A DNA stretch of 64,000 nucleotides from Umbelopsis isabellina (taxonomy: Eukaryota > Mucoromycota > Umbelopsidomycetes > Umbelopsidales > Umbelopsidaceae). The position numbers and the translations under genes were made by a program. This document shows, in pieces, positions 11,507 to 22,191 of the stretch (position 1 is the stretch's first letter; every line of letters starts with the position of its first letter). The DNA lies in the NCBI GenBank assembly GCA_016758905.1, contig JAEPQZ010000010.1, positions 806,001 to 870,000 on the forward strand, in the 5' to 3' direction. The notes under the pieces were generated by a model. That model was not told the DNA's origin and made no database searches. It saw nothing but the letters and a program-made list of their open reading frames with translations.

Positions 11507-12210
11507 GCCACTTATTATGCAGTATCGACCAATCTCGAAACGTTGCCCAGTGCCCAAAGAAATGTGGCAGTCGTTTTTTACAAGCCAAAAATTTGGACTG
11601 CTTTTATTTTACCGCGCTGTGACCAGAAATGAATCATTTTCAGGATCCATTATAAATACGTTTCTGGAACCGTCCAATCTATAAGATGGAATCATATCTC
11701 AATCTATTATTATAGCATTCGTTGTGACAGTAGCTTAGGTTATTAGTGAGACACAATCATTTTTTGTAAAGTGCTATTGACGTGGATAATGTCCATTCGA
11801 ATACTATGATGCAGGTACAAATCTAAACTACTTTAATAACATGGGGGAGGGAAATCACTCGGCTCAGAGGTAAAATACACAACTGTGAGCGCTTTAAACA
11901 AATTTGAAAGTGAATAGTGGAGGAAAGCAGAAAGAGGGAGACAGAGAGAGAGACAGAGAGAGAAAGAGAGTAACTCTGGATGACTTGAGGGTGAAAGGTC
12001 AGAGAAAAACCCCTCACTGATTGAATAACCTGTCCGTAATTAAGCTTGTAAAGAAGTAGACATGCGAGTTTGGATGAGGAATACATTAGGCACACCCAAC
12101 TCCGTCTAGAAGCAAACAATTAATTATCTATCTTGTAAACATCCGATGAATCCACTAATGTACACTTGCCTTGATGTCAGACACCTTCTCAGCTTCTGCA
12201 GTCGCCATAA
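11507..12210. other. Intergenic, CDC123 upstream region
   Basis: About 700 nt. It holds a GA-rich tract (11928-11970). A weak two-part minus-strand reading, MATAEAEKVSDIK (near 12173-12211) spliced through a GC-AG intron to a 21-codon end near 12105, is possible but unsupported by any family. Confidence 0.4.
11928..11970. repeat. GA-rich simple repeat
   Basis: A run of GA/GAGAC units on the plus strand, about 43 nt long, reading as CT on the minus strand. It lies about 420 nt upstream of the CDC123 start, so it may be a promoter pyrimidine tract. Confidence 0.8.
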
Positions 12211-13739
12211 TCACACTGGCTGAGTTAGTTGTTTGATCGGTACATTGGTAAAATCCACATTTCTTAGAACAGAAAGGATCATTAATATCAATCGATCATA
12301 CTCTTGATGGCTGTTATTGATCCCTTTTCTCACCTCTGACCAGGATGAACGACATGACCAGCAAAAAGCATGTCCACACAAAGAGCAGTCTACTTTGTTA
12401 CATCCTTCGTCTCGATTGATCATGATAGAACAAGAAGGGCAAGGCCGGCTGTTCTTCAATTTCCACTGCAATGTCTCTATGGCATCGGCAGGATCGACAT
12501 TACTCGACACCTTATGTTCCATATTTTGAATACAGTGAATTTCAGGATGTGACGATTCTCCACATTGTAGGCATAATTCTAGTTGACAATTTGAACTAAA
12601 GAAAGTTTGTGGCGTATTGGTTAACATAAGCTATAAATATCAGCATAACATAGAGCTTAGTAAATACTTGCCACGTAGTAAAGGGAAAATTCTTAATGTG
12701 GCTAAATTGAAGCCGCTTCCATCCTTCCGGACGTACTTCCAAAGCAACCAGTTGCTTGGAGATACTTGCCGCTTGTCGGTGCACATCTACCTTCGAGAAC
12801 TTTCGCTTGATGCTTGTTCTACCCAATCGACCTACTTGCAACTCCGCCAATACCTTCATCTCATATTCACGCTGATCTGCCCACGCGAACAAGGTTTTGA
12901 CTGTGTGTCTGTGGAGTTCCTGAAGATTGTGTCCACCATAACTCCGATATACATCATCAAAGGTCGTCAAAAGCCTCTTTATCGGCGCGGTTTCGTCAAA
13001 CATGACGTCTGGATCATAAGAAAGAATCAAATTTTTGATGATCTCTTGAATGAGAATGATACGGCTAATAGTTGGTGTCAGCTAAATATGTTCAGACCAG
13101 TATAAGAAGATACATCACATATACCTTTCTCTGGTCAAATTGGGGTCTCGATTGTATTCGCAAGCCTTCACCTCTTCTTGACAATCTGGGCAGAAGCGAG
13201 AGAATGACCTGTATGGTTGATTGAACTTTTGGTATGTATCAACGATATGCTGAGGAACATATTTGCTCCATTCCGAAAATGGGATACAGTCTCGACACAC
13301 TGTATCGTAAGAGATTATTTTGTCAAATAAATAAACGTAGCTTTTAAGGATAACTGAAATTGCCATAGGCTGGGAAATGTGGAGTACCTGGACATTTAAT
13401 TTTGGTGATACTGAGTCCCCATGAGGTGCTGACAACTTCTGTCACATATCTAACAAGAGCCAAAGATAGTCAAAAAAAGGGTTCTTTCCTCATTGACAAC
13501 TAAAAGCTATATAAAACGAACCGTTCAAAGCAGTCGATACAGAATTGATCACGACAATAATCTAGACACAAGTCTAGCTGAGAGTCAAAGCAAATGGAAC
13601 AGCGTTGTAACCAGTAGTCCATTTCATCGACAGGAGTATCATCGTCTCTATGGCTATCATCGTCATCCATCTGGTTATCGCTGTCTTCATCATCTTCTAC
13701 GTTTTCACCCTCTTCATACCAACGGTGATGACGTGACAT
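12211..13739 (-). CDS. RBR-type E3 ubiquitin ligase with enlarged IBR region
   Basis: RBR ligases take ubiquitin from E2 onto a cysteine in RING2 before passing it to substrates. RING1 is clear (CSICFDSQLDLCLDYCRDQF then CIDCF and, after an intron, KCPVCRDCIPFSEW). The IBR starts with RFCPDCQEEV and ends with CLQCGESSHPEIHC, and RING2 reads CPSCSIMINRDEGCNKVDC then CSLCGHAFCWSC, with the catalytic cysteine in GCNKV. Between the two IBR halves sits a helical insertion of about 140 residues (about 12680-13090). The N-terminus is very acidic. The start is at MSRHHRWYEE (ATG at 13737-13739). After CWSCRSSWSE the frame runs on to a stop at 12211, but a GT donor at that spot means the C-terminus could be spliced differently. 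Confidence 0.88.
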
Positions 13740-14428
13740 GATAAGCGCTTATCAAATAGGATATAATAAAGTAGTTCTTGATCAGTTACAGAGGAATAAA
13801 ACACAACTGAAAGAGGTTAAGCATGCTATCCAACTCGAAATGGGCACACGATGGTAGATTTCCACAAACCTATAGCAATGAGGCTTCTATAGTGGTGGTA
13901 TTGCGATACGTGGCAAAGTGGCTATAATAAAGGGTAGTATACTGTTCTTGACTGATACTGCGGTGTCGCTACAAGTTATGGCTATGAAAGTCTACAGCGG
14001 GCTATATACTACGTTGTTATTCCAAGTAAAGAAACGGCAAAGGAGGAACAGATAGGAAAGATATGTATGGTATGGGCAGGGGGAAAGCCATTCTTAAAGT
14101 CATCGGACTAGGATTAAAGCCCGTGACAACCGGTCAGCAGATCTTCAAAGTCATTGAAGGGACAAAATTGCTTTGAGTCAATATACAAGCTAAACCAACA
14201 AGCTATCAAAGAAGTTTCAGAATCGAATGAATTTATCATCCCAATTTGAGTAATTTACAACTCATTCAGCGTTGATTATCGGCTTCGGTCAGAACAATGC
14301 GACCTCCGCATAGCTAACAGGAAGCAACTCCTTTTCTACTGCGATTGTTGCAAAGGGCAGTCACCATGCACATCTTTGAGAAAATTACACTCCGACCGCC
14401 AGGCCCATTAATCAAGGCTCTTTCAAGC
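13740..14428. promoter_or_regulatory. Divergent promoter region of RBR ligase and Tat-SF1 genes
   Basis: About 690 nt between two divergent starts. One TGAGTCA (Gcn4/AP-1 type) site lies at 14174-14180. An in-frame ATG at 14366 could extend the Tat-SF1 product by 21 residues. No other structure was seen. Confidence 0.45.
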
Positions 14429-16134
14429 ATGAGTGCACAAGCGAATGCCTCTGGCGCAAACGCACCTGTGCTCACAAATGTACCGGCTTACGCAGACTTT
14501 GCCTCTGATCCGAGGTGTACAATGAATGAACAATCTGGCAAATGGAATTATGTAGGAGACGACGGAATATCTTACGAGTATGACGAGACTATGGGCGCTT
14601 GGTTTCCAATGGTAAGACACAGCACTTTGAGTTGATCTGAAGGTGACTATTTTGAAATCTCATGCATCCATAGTTCGATGAAAACCTAGTGGAAGCGCAG
14701 CAGTCTGCCTATGCGGTTGAAGGCGTCGACGTGTCAGTAAGTGTGGAGTGGAACTGCGCCCTCGATATATTGTCCTTCAGTCCAGCCTGACCTTTCATTT
14801 TTTCTTATATTTACCACTTCCAAGGAACCTGCTGTCATACCAAACAAAAAGAAGAAAGTATATACTTCCAACGAGGTACGTTGATTTAAAAGTTTACTTG
14901 ATCAACGCCAATAACATAACTAAAAGGGCGTGTTTTTAAAGGCTGAGGAACATCCAAACAAAAAGCAAAAGCGAGACGTTAAGCCAAGGCCTGTAAAAGC
15001 AGTTTACGTAGCTGGATTGCCGTTAGATGCAACAGTAGAAGAGGTTGAAGAAGTTTTCTCGAAATGTGGTGTAATCATGGAAGACATCCAAACGGGAGGA
15101 AAAAAGATCAAATTATACAGAGATGAGGCAGGAAATCTAAAAGGAGACGGAGTGGTACATTACTTCAAAGAGGAATCAGTACCCCTGGCAATCAACCTGC
15201 TAGATGAGGCTGAATTCCGTTTGGGTGATTCGAGTAGCAAGATTACTGTACAACAGGTACGGGGATAGTTGCTGTTTTTATGAAAGCGAGCAAAAAGTAA
15301 CAAGGAATCTATAGGCAGAATTCAAGGAAAAGGATCCTGGTACGGCCACACAGAAAAAGACATCAACTTTGGAGAAAATGAAAGCACGAAAGAAGATGCA
15401 TCAATTGCAAAGGTAAGCTACAGATCAAGCTATGTAAGATATTCTAGTAGTTGATCTAATACTGCTGGATTGCCAGAAAACTGGATTGGGTTGATGACGA
15501 AGTGGGCAAAAAGACAGAGAAGTTTCAGAAGATTGTCATCCTCAAAAACATGTATTCTCAACAGGAACTCGACGTAAGCATATCAAATATCACATTAGCT
15601 AATGTCATACATTCTTACTCATTACAACCTCTAGGATGATCCGACGCTACTATTAGAATTGAAGGATGATGTTAGAGAAGAGTGCGAGAAGTTGGGTGAA
15701 GTTACAAATGTTATTATGTATGATGTAAGTGCACATTTTGACAGAGGAACATATGAAGCGACTCAGACACAGTAACTAACCCTGCCTAATAAAGAAATCA
15801 CCTGGTGGTATAATATCTGTCCGATTCAAAGAAGTGGAAAGCGCAGAAGCATGTATAAAGGTAATATAAATTTGCCAATGACGCATAAAGTTTGATGATT
15901 CTATTCACTCAATTTGATTAGCTCATGGACAAACGATTTTTTGCTGGAAAACAAATATCAGCTGAGATCTATGATGGCCAAACCAAATACCAAAAGAGCG
16001 GTTCAAGTGACACTCAGGAAGATGAAGAAGCCGAAAAGGCTCGGCTTGAAAAGTACGCAAAATGGCTTGAATCTCAAGAAGAGGATATTCAGGAAAATAA
16101 TAGAGACAGAGCAGATAGGATGGCTGCAAAATAA
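14429..16134 (+). CDS. Tat-SF1/Cus2-like U2 snRNP-associated splicing factor
   Basis: This family (HTATSF1 in man, Cus2 in yeast) holds U2 snRNP protein SF3B1 through a UHM-type RRM. The N-terminal part has an aromatic block (GKWNYVGDDGISYEYDE then AWFPM) as in Tat-SF1, then a lysine-rich linker (IPNKKKKVYTSNE). RRM1 reads KAVYVAGLPLDATVEEVEEV and later GDGVVHYFKEESVPLAI. A coiled, basic linker leads to the second RRM/UHM (FQKIVILKNMYSQQELDDDP, GGIISVRFKEVESAEACI, and a RFFAGKQISAEIYDG end matching the UHM R-x-F loop). The C-terminus is charged and helical. About eight exons are needed. The start MSAQANASGANAP is chosen over the in-frame ATG at 14366 because the extra residues look like leader. 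Confidence 0.9.
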
Positions 16135-16288
16135 AAACTTACAATTTACGATATGTAATACAAAGCGTCTTACATTGCCAACGGGTGAGAATTACGATCG
16201 GAGCCAAGCCACCGATTTTGGCTCACCAGCTTATGTCTGACTTTCCGAACTAAAAGTGTGAGTAACACACATCCCTTGATTATACATC

Positions 16289-17001
16289 ATGTCTGACTCA
16301 GAGAAGCCAATTGAAAAGCAGGAAGGAGGTTCTGAACATATCAACCTCAAGGTTGTTGGAAACGTAAGTAAAATCTGAGAAATTGACGTTGCACGATTGC
16401 CTATTTGCGGAGGTACACTGGACCACTGTCTTTGGCGACATGTCTGCCTGGCGCAGTCGTTGGCGAGTTGGTCCTTGCAGTCTCTTTAAGTTAGAGCATA
16501 TTTGAAGGCGTACCGTCCACAGTGAAGATGATTACTATTCAGTTGTGCATATCCAACAGTTTATCGCGCAACACTTGATATAACTCTTGACACGCTATTA
16601 GATATTCTAACCATTTCTGAACAGGATCACAACGAGGTTTTCTTCAAGATTAAACGATCAACCCAGTTGAAGAAGCTGATGGACGCCTACTGCGAACGCC
16701 AAGGAAAGTCTACCACTTCCGTGCGTTTCTTGTATGATGGTATTAGAATTCAACCTACAAAGTAAGTCACTGATACTTTAGTCATCTGGTTCGCTTTCAT
16801 GACACAGTGAATGCTAAATGTACTTAATCCTATTGCGCTATTACCGATAATCAGCACTCCCAACGAAGTAAGAATATGTTCTATTGATTCACTAAAAAAG
16901 CAAATTGGATAATGTATGTAAACTTATATTACTATTTGCAGCTCGATATGGAAGATGGTGATTCCATTGATGTTATGGTGGAGCAAATCGGAGGTTGCTA
17001 A
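16289..17001 (+). CDS. SUMO (small ubiquitin-like modifier)
   Basis: SUMO is conjugated to lysines of nuclear proteins after its tail is trimmed to Gly-Gly. Exons are 16289-16363, 16625-16761, 16855-16867 and 16942-17001, giving 94 residues. The ubiquitin fold is evident: [20 protein letters not shown], then [35 protein letters not shown], and [17 protein letters not shown]. The sequence ends GGC, so a protease would remove only one residue to expose the di-glycine. The third exon is only 13 nt and codes for the TPNE turn. The N-terminus ([16 protein letters not shown]) is short and flexible. The SMT3/PMT3 name of yeasts would apply to this single-copy type gene. Confidence 0.96.
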
Positions 17002-17708
17002 ACTATATGTGCTTCCTCGCTCGTTACTCTCTGATTCTCTTATTCTTTTATTCTTTTTTTTTTTTGTTCGTGAGAAGTTTCGCTGCAGACACGACGATTT
17101 ATGTGGCGAACTATCTTTTGCCTTGACCAGTCTATTTGGCAAAAGAAAATGGTTTCCATTTAAAGCGTTCTTCAGATTCGCAATCCTTATAATCGATATT
17201 TCTTGTTTCCATTTTCATCAGTTAGTCTCCTTTTCTCGATATCTTCCTATAAAAATGATCTGGTGCATCACTTTGGCTACATTTAGGCAGGTCTGACCAC
17301 TCCCCACAAAACTGGTTTCCTAAAATTTCCTAAAATTTGAAATACAGGTGTTCGAGAACTGGCTTTGTAGTACAGACATTTTTTGCAGAAATGGAGCAGC
17401 GAAATTGGCTGTTGCAGAAACGAGTTTGATCCATGAAACGGCTTTCAGGTTCTAAAAGGAAGTGAACTGGTCTTTCAGGTTCCTTTTTCGTTTGCACGAT
17501 TTGTGTTTAATTTTATAGTTGTTAAGAACCTATTCCTATTAAGAAATACTACTTTAAAGATAGTTCGTCTAATGTGCAGTGCAGTGCAATGCAAAATATT
17601 ACTTTATGATAACTGATCTAAAGTTCAATGGGTCATGAATGCTGCTTTATGTTAGCTCATCTGATGCCCTGAGTGTTAATGAATTCCTCTTTCGGTTTGT
17701 GTATATGT
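17002..17708. other. Convergent region between SUMO and DcpS genes
   Basis: 3' tails of two genes. It holds an 11-nt direct repeat (CTTTCAGGTTC at 17442-17452 and 17472-17482) and a doubled CCTAAAATTT near 17320. No ORF of note. Confidence 0.5.
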
Positions 17709-18626
17709 TTAGTGCGTGGGGTCTTGCAAATGTCGTTTACAGAGTTCATGGTTATTACCCAAGACAAAGGGAAGAGTTATTCGTTGATAATAGCTGGAGT
17801 CAACATCTTCAATATTGCTTATAACGTTGTCGAGAAGATGAGCCTGTCCTGCTATAATACCAGGTGCTGTTGTGTAAGCAGTATGAGTTATATGCACATG
17901 AAGGTGATAATAACTTGGCTGATAATGAAAAAACATTCGTAGTCTATCGCGCTGTACTCCATAAGTAGCAGTGACAAAATCACCTACTTTCTCGCGTATA
18001 TTTTTCAAAAGCGGCAAGTGATTGGAATTCAGGTCTCGAATGGATCTTAAATCACGTCGAAGTACCAAAACCACCAGGTATAATGAATCCATTGTGCGTA
18101 GATCCCATTTCATATCGGGTAATAGCAAAAAGCCGGTGTTAACATCCTGATCATCGCGTAACAACACACGCTCAGATTCAGCAGTTCCATCCAAGATGTT
18201 ATGTACCCACTGAATTCTCTTATATGGCTGTTGCTCAATATATGGTTTCGTGATTTCATTGTAAGACTTGATTGTTTCCCGAATTATGCTAAAAGTTTGA
18301 GTCGTGTATTTGTCAATGTGTGCCTGGGTGGCAGGATAAATCAGACGTATGTTAACGTCAGGTCGACTAAAATCTTTTGCCAAATTGGTTTTTGTCCATA
18401 GGTATATATCATTTTTTTCAGTGTCTACCAATTCAGTTATTCTCTCAGTTGGCAAGATGGCTAATTCTGATTCATAGAAGTGGTGTTTTTCAAAAAAAAT
18501 AATAGCATTGTCACTTTCATCGGATTCATTCGGAATTCGGCCGAGTAGGTAAACGCATTTGGCACGAGAATCTTGAGAAAGTACCCGAGAGAATTGGAAT
18601 CGTTTGAGCAGCTCAGCTTCTTGCAT
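17709..18626 (-). CDS. Scavenger mRNA-decapping enzyme DcpS
   Basis: DcpS (yeast Dcs1) hydrolyses the m7GpppN cap fragment left after 3'-5' mRNA decay. It is a HIT-family pyrophosphatase. The catalytic histidine triad HLHVHITH is near residue 240 of 305, preceded by RLRMFFHYQPSYY. The family motif MKWDLRTMDSLYLVVLV and the R-x-IRDL-x-S-x-H-LPLL strand are also present, and the N-terminal domain-swapped part starts MQEAELLKRFQFSRVL. It is a single-exon gene of typical length. The start ATG at 18624-18626 is the first in frame, and no upstream in-frame coding was seen. It stands tail to tail with SUMO and is divergent from the orphan at 19386. Confidence 0.95.
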   Translation of the reverse strand: MQEAELLKRFQFSRVLSQDSRAKCVYLLGRIPNESDESDNAIIFFEKHHFYESELAILPTERITELVDTEKNDIYLWTKTNLAKDFSRPDVNIRLIYPATQAHIDKYTTQTFSIIRETIKSYNEITKPYIEQQPYKRIQWVHNILDGTAESERVLLRDDQDVNTGFLLLPDMKWDLRTMDSLYLVVLVLRRDLRSIRDLNSNHLPLLKNIREKVGDFVTATYGVQRDRLRMFFHYQPSYYHLHVHITHTAYTTAPGIIAGQAHLLDNVISNIEDVDSSYYQRITLPFVLGNNHELCKRHLQDPTH

Positions 18627-19385
18627 AAGATAAGGCGAGAGGAAAAGAAAGGTGAAAAATTAAGTTTGCATGACAACAGCTGTGAGCTCTTTATACAATG
18701 CCATATAAAAACCAAAAAGCTTTCTTTATCCTCCCCCAACATAACATAACCCCCTTATTGTCGATATGAAGTGCAACAATGCTGTTCATTGCAAGTCTTT
18801 TTGAAACGCGGGAACCGAGCAGAGAACTTGAAGCCAATTCCTAATTTGGGAGAAAACCTGTTTTTACCACACTTATGTACACAAAATCCTATTTCGCACA
18901 TCGAAGCTAGATAATTTAGTTAAAAAGTGAGCAGTTTGCAGCTCACTTTGACTCTGAATAATGTGAGGAAAACTCATAAAATCATATCCTTGGAATTGGA
19001 TCTTTTGCCAAAGTCTGCTATAGCGAGAGACTGATATTTTGAGTAACTGAGGCTAACTTTCAGCCGCATGAGATCAGTGCGATTTTTGCCTTTTTCTTAG
19101 TCAACCTCCACCGCATGTACACCCGCCAAATAACTAAGTTCATCACCTCCACCCCCAAAACCATCCCTTACACTTGCTGCAACAGCCATTACGAGACCAA
19201 AAAATAAAAAAAAAAATACTCCTTGGTCTCGATAACATTGCTCAACAGCGGTTTTTATTTTGTTTTGCCTCTCTTTTCCATTCACTAACATTCTGTAATT
19301 TCCTCCCCTGTTTTCCTTTGCTTAACAGTGCTCTGACTGTTTTATCTTTTCTGTTCTCTCATACTTTATATAACGGTGTTACAGC
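18627..19385. promoter_or_regulatory. Divergent promoter of DcpS and disordered orphan gene
   Basis: About 760 nt between divergent starts. The part next to 19386 is strongly pyrimidine-rich (about 19255-19375), a usual fungal promoter or leader feature. No ORF or element identified. Confidence 0.45.
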
Positions 19386-21365
19386 ATGGTGACTCGTGCA
19401 CTACCTTACGAACCAAAGGGCCCACGTATCGATCAAGATGACGATGATGATTATAGTAGTGACGATATGGCGGGTGGCGAAAAACGAGAGAAACCTCGTA
19501 AAAAGAAAAGTAGCACTCAAGCCTTAGTTGAGTTCTTGAATACAACAGGACCAGAAGAGTTTCAGAAACAAGTGGTTCCCAAACGCGGCTCAACAATGTT
19601 TTTTAGGAGGCGCAAGAAGTCTCCAGCCAGACCCGCCATTGCAACTAACGGAGGGAACCCAAAAAAATATGTAGAAATAGTAACAAACTATCCTTTGGAT
19701 ATATTTAGTGGCGGGAGGTTAGCTAAAGCGTCATCTTTGACAGCTGCCAAGTATAATGGTTTTCGCAGAAGTATCATTGCTTCAGATGGCCTCCCTGGTG
19801 GCACTCCTCTACCTCCACAAAATCGAAAGCCATTGGAGTCAACACTTTACAGTGCGTCAACTCGCACTTACTTTTCAGACCTTTCCAATGCAAGTGCACT
19901 TGATTCGAGCACAACGGAAGCGCCACATTATTTAGTCAAATCCAACAGTGACTACTCAGTAACAGCCAGTGATACAAGCTCGCCAGCTATACCATTGAAA
20001 TCTAGCCGTAGAGCTACACCACCAACGAATAGTAGCAAAAACCGACAAGGATATACTCTTTCAGGAGATAGCGGAATGACATTTGGTAACTTGGCGATGT
20101 GGGCAGACTCCACGCTATCAGACGGTACAGTAGCTGCAAGTAGCCACTCACGTACTCCTTCACCACAAGAAGTGCAGAAAAAACTGGTGGATCGTAGCCG
20201 ATCAATGGATAACTTGCGTGCGTCCAATATAAGTGGTGGTTCACAGGAAAGCGCTTCCGTACCTAAACGGCCTCGCTCCAAAAGCGGAAGCCTGGCATCA
20301 CAGTGGCCATCAAGGTCAGTTAAATCTCCGACCATGCGTTCTGACCGAGGTGGGAAAGATCGTGGACATCAACGAGTAGACCTTGTGGAACGGGCTTTAT
20401 CTCAAAGAATAGAGGCTTTCAGAGCTACCAAAGGAAATTCGAGTCAATCAAAGCCTAGTGATGCTGTCGCAGATAAGCTGGCTACGGAACATATCCGTGC
20501 ATTGCAACTTTCAAGCTTTGAACAAATCGAAGCAGTCGAAATTTCAGCGGCAAGTGCCGCAGAGTTGGAGTATGGACATCAGTCTATGCTCACAAATACC
20601 AGCAGTAGCCCCACGCATTTAAGCTCCAGGGCAAATATGGCTATGATGCCAGAGCGGAAAAAAGTACGACATGTACAAGTTCAAACCATGGAGTCAGTCG
20701 AAAAATGCAGAGCATCAACGCAAACAGACTCATTGATAGTGGTACGAGAAGGAGCTCATGTCGCTGTGGGTCCGAGCGGCGAACATATTGACGGCACTTT
20801 TGTTGCCTGCCCTTCATGTTCTTCCATATTTCACCAAGGCTCGGGCGATAACAGCGGCCCCAAAAGCCTCAATTTTGACCATAAAAAGTCATACTCAACA
20901 CCAACAGCAAAAGCAGCAAATACAACCAAGATAAGCGAGACTACTCCACAGCGGCCAGCGTCGGCAGGCGACACCTCACCAAAATCTAAAATCGATACGT
21001 CCTCTAGCAGTCAAGAAGATTTGCAAAAACAAGTCACTTCTCTATTACACGCAGTCAGTCAATTACAGACGCAACTTTCCGATGAACAAAGAGCAAAGAA
21101 GCGGCTGATGGCCGCCATGAATGACTCGAACGATAAATCCGAAATATTGAATGCTTTGGCATACAAGAAGTTACGTGAGTTATGGGAAGAGAAGTGCCGA
21201 TGGGAATCAGTTTGTTTTGATCTTCAAGAGCGGTTCATGCAAGGCGAACAATTGGAAGTGGACCATGATCGAATGTGGAGTCGCGATTGGAACCATGAGC
21301 TATATGCAAACTCAACTCACCCAGACGAATCGATTGTCAACAGTCAAGATCATGTTCTTGGCTGA
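19386..21365 (+). CDS. Long disordered protein with C-terminal coiled coil, orphan
   Basis: A single exon of 659 codons. I do not recognise a family. The N-terminus has an acidic run (DQDDDDDYSSDD), a lysine-rich patch and a short ordered-looking block (STQALVEFLNTTGPEEFQK). Most of residues 100-520 is rich in Ser, Thr, Pro, Arg and Lys and likely disordered, with many SP/TP sites (for example RTPSPQEVQKKLVDRSRS), as in cytoskeletal or cell-polarity scaffolds. A CxxC pair occurs at FVACPSCSSIF, near residue 475. The last 120 residues (from SSSSQEDLQKQVTSLL) form a likely coiled coil, ending EEKCRWESVCFDLQERFM. No signal peptide or membrane helix. The start is the first ATG of the frame, with a pyrimidine-rich leader before it. 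Function unknown; a scaffold role is only a guess. Confidence 0.8.
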   Translation: MVTRALPYEPKGPRIDQDDDDDYSSDDMAGGEKREKPRKKKSSTQALVEFLNTTGPEEFQKQVVPKRGSTMFFRRRKKSPARPAIATNGGNPKKYVEIVTNYPLDIFSGGRLAKASSLTAAKYNGFRRSIIASDGLPGGTPLPPQNRKPLESTLYSASTRTYFSDLSNASALDSSTTEAPHYLVKSNSDYSVTASDTSSPAIPLKSSRRATPPTNSSKNRQGYTLSGDSGMTFGNLAMWADSTLSDGTVAASSHSRTPSPQEVQKKLVDRSRSMDNLRASNISGGSQESASVPKRPRSKSGSLASQWPSRSVKSPTMRSDRGGKDRGHQRVDLVERALSQRIEAFRATKGNSSQSKPSDAVADKLATEHIRALQLSSFEQIEAVEISAASAAELEYGHQSMLTNTSSSPTHLSSRANMAMMPERKKVRHVQVQTMESVEKCRASTQTDSLIVVREGAHVAVGPSGEHIDGTFVACPSCSSIFHQGSGDNSGPKSLNFDHKKSYSTPTAKAANTTKISETTPQRPASAGDTSPKSKIDTSSSSQEDLQKQVTSLLHAVSQLQTQLSDEQRAKKRLMAAMNDSNDKSEILNALAYKKLRELWEEKCRWESVCFDLQERFMQGEQLEVDHDRMWSRDWNHELYANSTHPDESIVNSQDHVLG

Positions 21366-22191
21366 TTCATTTTCTTGAACATCCTCCTGCGAAATTTTCC
21401 TCCTATATCATATTTTTAAAAATGAATTCTATTCCTTCAAAGTCCCTGTTTTTTGAAAGGACCGACGGAGTTGTTCAAATTATTCGTGCATACATGCCTC
21501 TCCCGAACAACCGAACTACCACATAGCTTTATCACTGTTACATCTTCATCCTTCTGTTTTCGCTCTATTTTTATCTAGATATTTGCATACCGAGAATTCG
21601 CCACAATTCTCCAGGTAATCGGACATCATACTAGTTTGTATCCTTGAGTCATAAGAGCGATATGTAATATTCATTGTCACAAAAGATAAAATGGAATGAT
21701 ATCAACTTCTGGTAAGATTCTTAACTGTTTTAATACCATTGTTTTAGTTAATTAGGATATTTCATCGTTGCGATCTTTGGGCCATCATTTCCACATTTGA
21801 ACAAATCTCTGTATATCTGAGTTCATGGCAACGTTAGCCTGTAGTACAACGGGATAGTAGATTGTGTAGCGGGATACTATTAAAGGTGTACAGATTATTG
21901 GTATTTAGTTGTGGGATCATGAGTGATGCCACCCACTGCATGTCAATGCCGTGTTCAATATGTGTGGTTACAAAGAGTATCCACCTATTGATATCTCTTT
22001 TTCCCATGCTTATCGCTTTGAGGGCTTTTAGTGTCAACAGTGAATTCCAAGACGAAGTGTACAGCCGCTTCTAAGCTAGTACAAATATGTAATGAGAATC
22101 TAAGTTATGTGTACAGCCACGAATCGTGATACAAGTTCACTTCGAGATTACAAAATCGAGCTTACAGCCCTTTCTCTACTACAACTTTGCA
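21366..22191. other. Intergenic, P450 upstream region
   Basis: About 825 nt after the orphan stop and before the P450 start. AT-rich, with no recognisable gene or repeat. Confidence 0.5.

Noticed and set aside
12080-12211. Short two-exon reading MATAEAEKVSDIK plus a 21-codon tail
   Set aside because: It needs a GC-AG intron and yields only 34 residues with no family.
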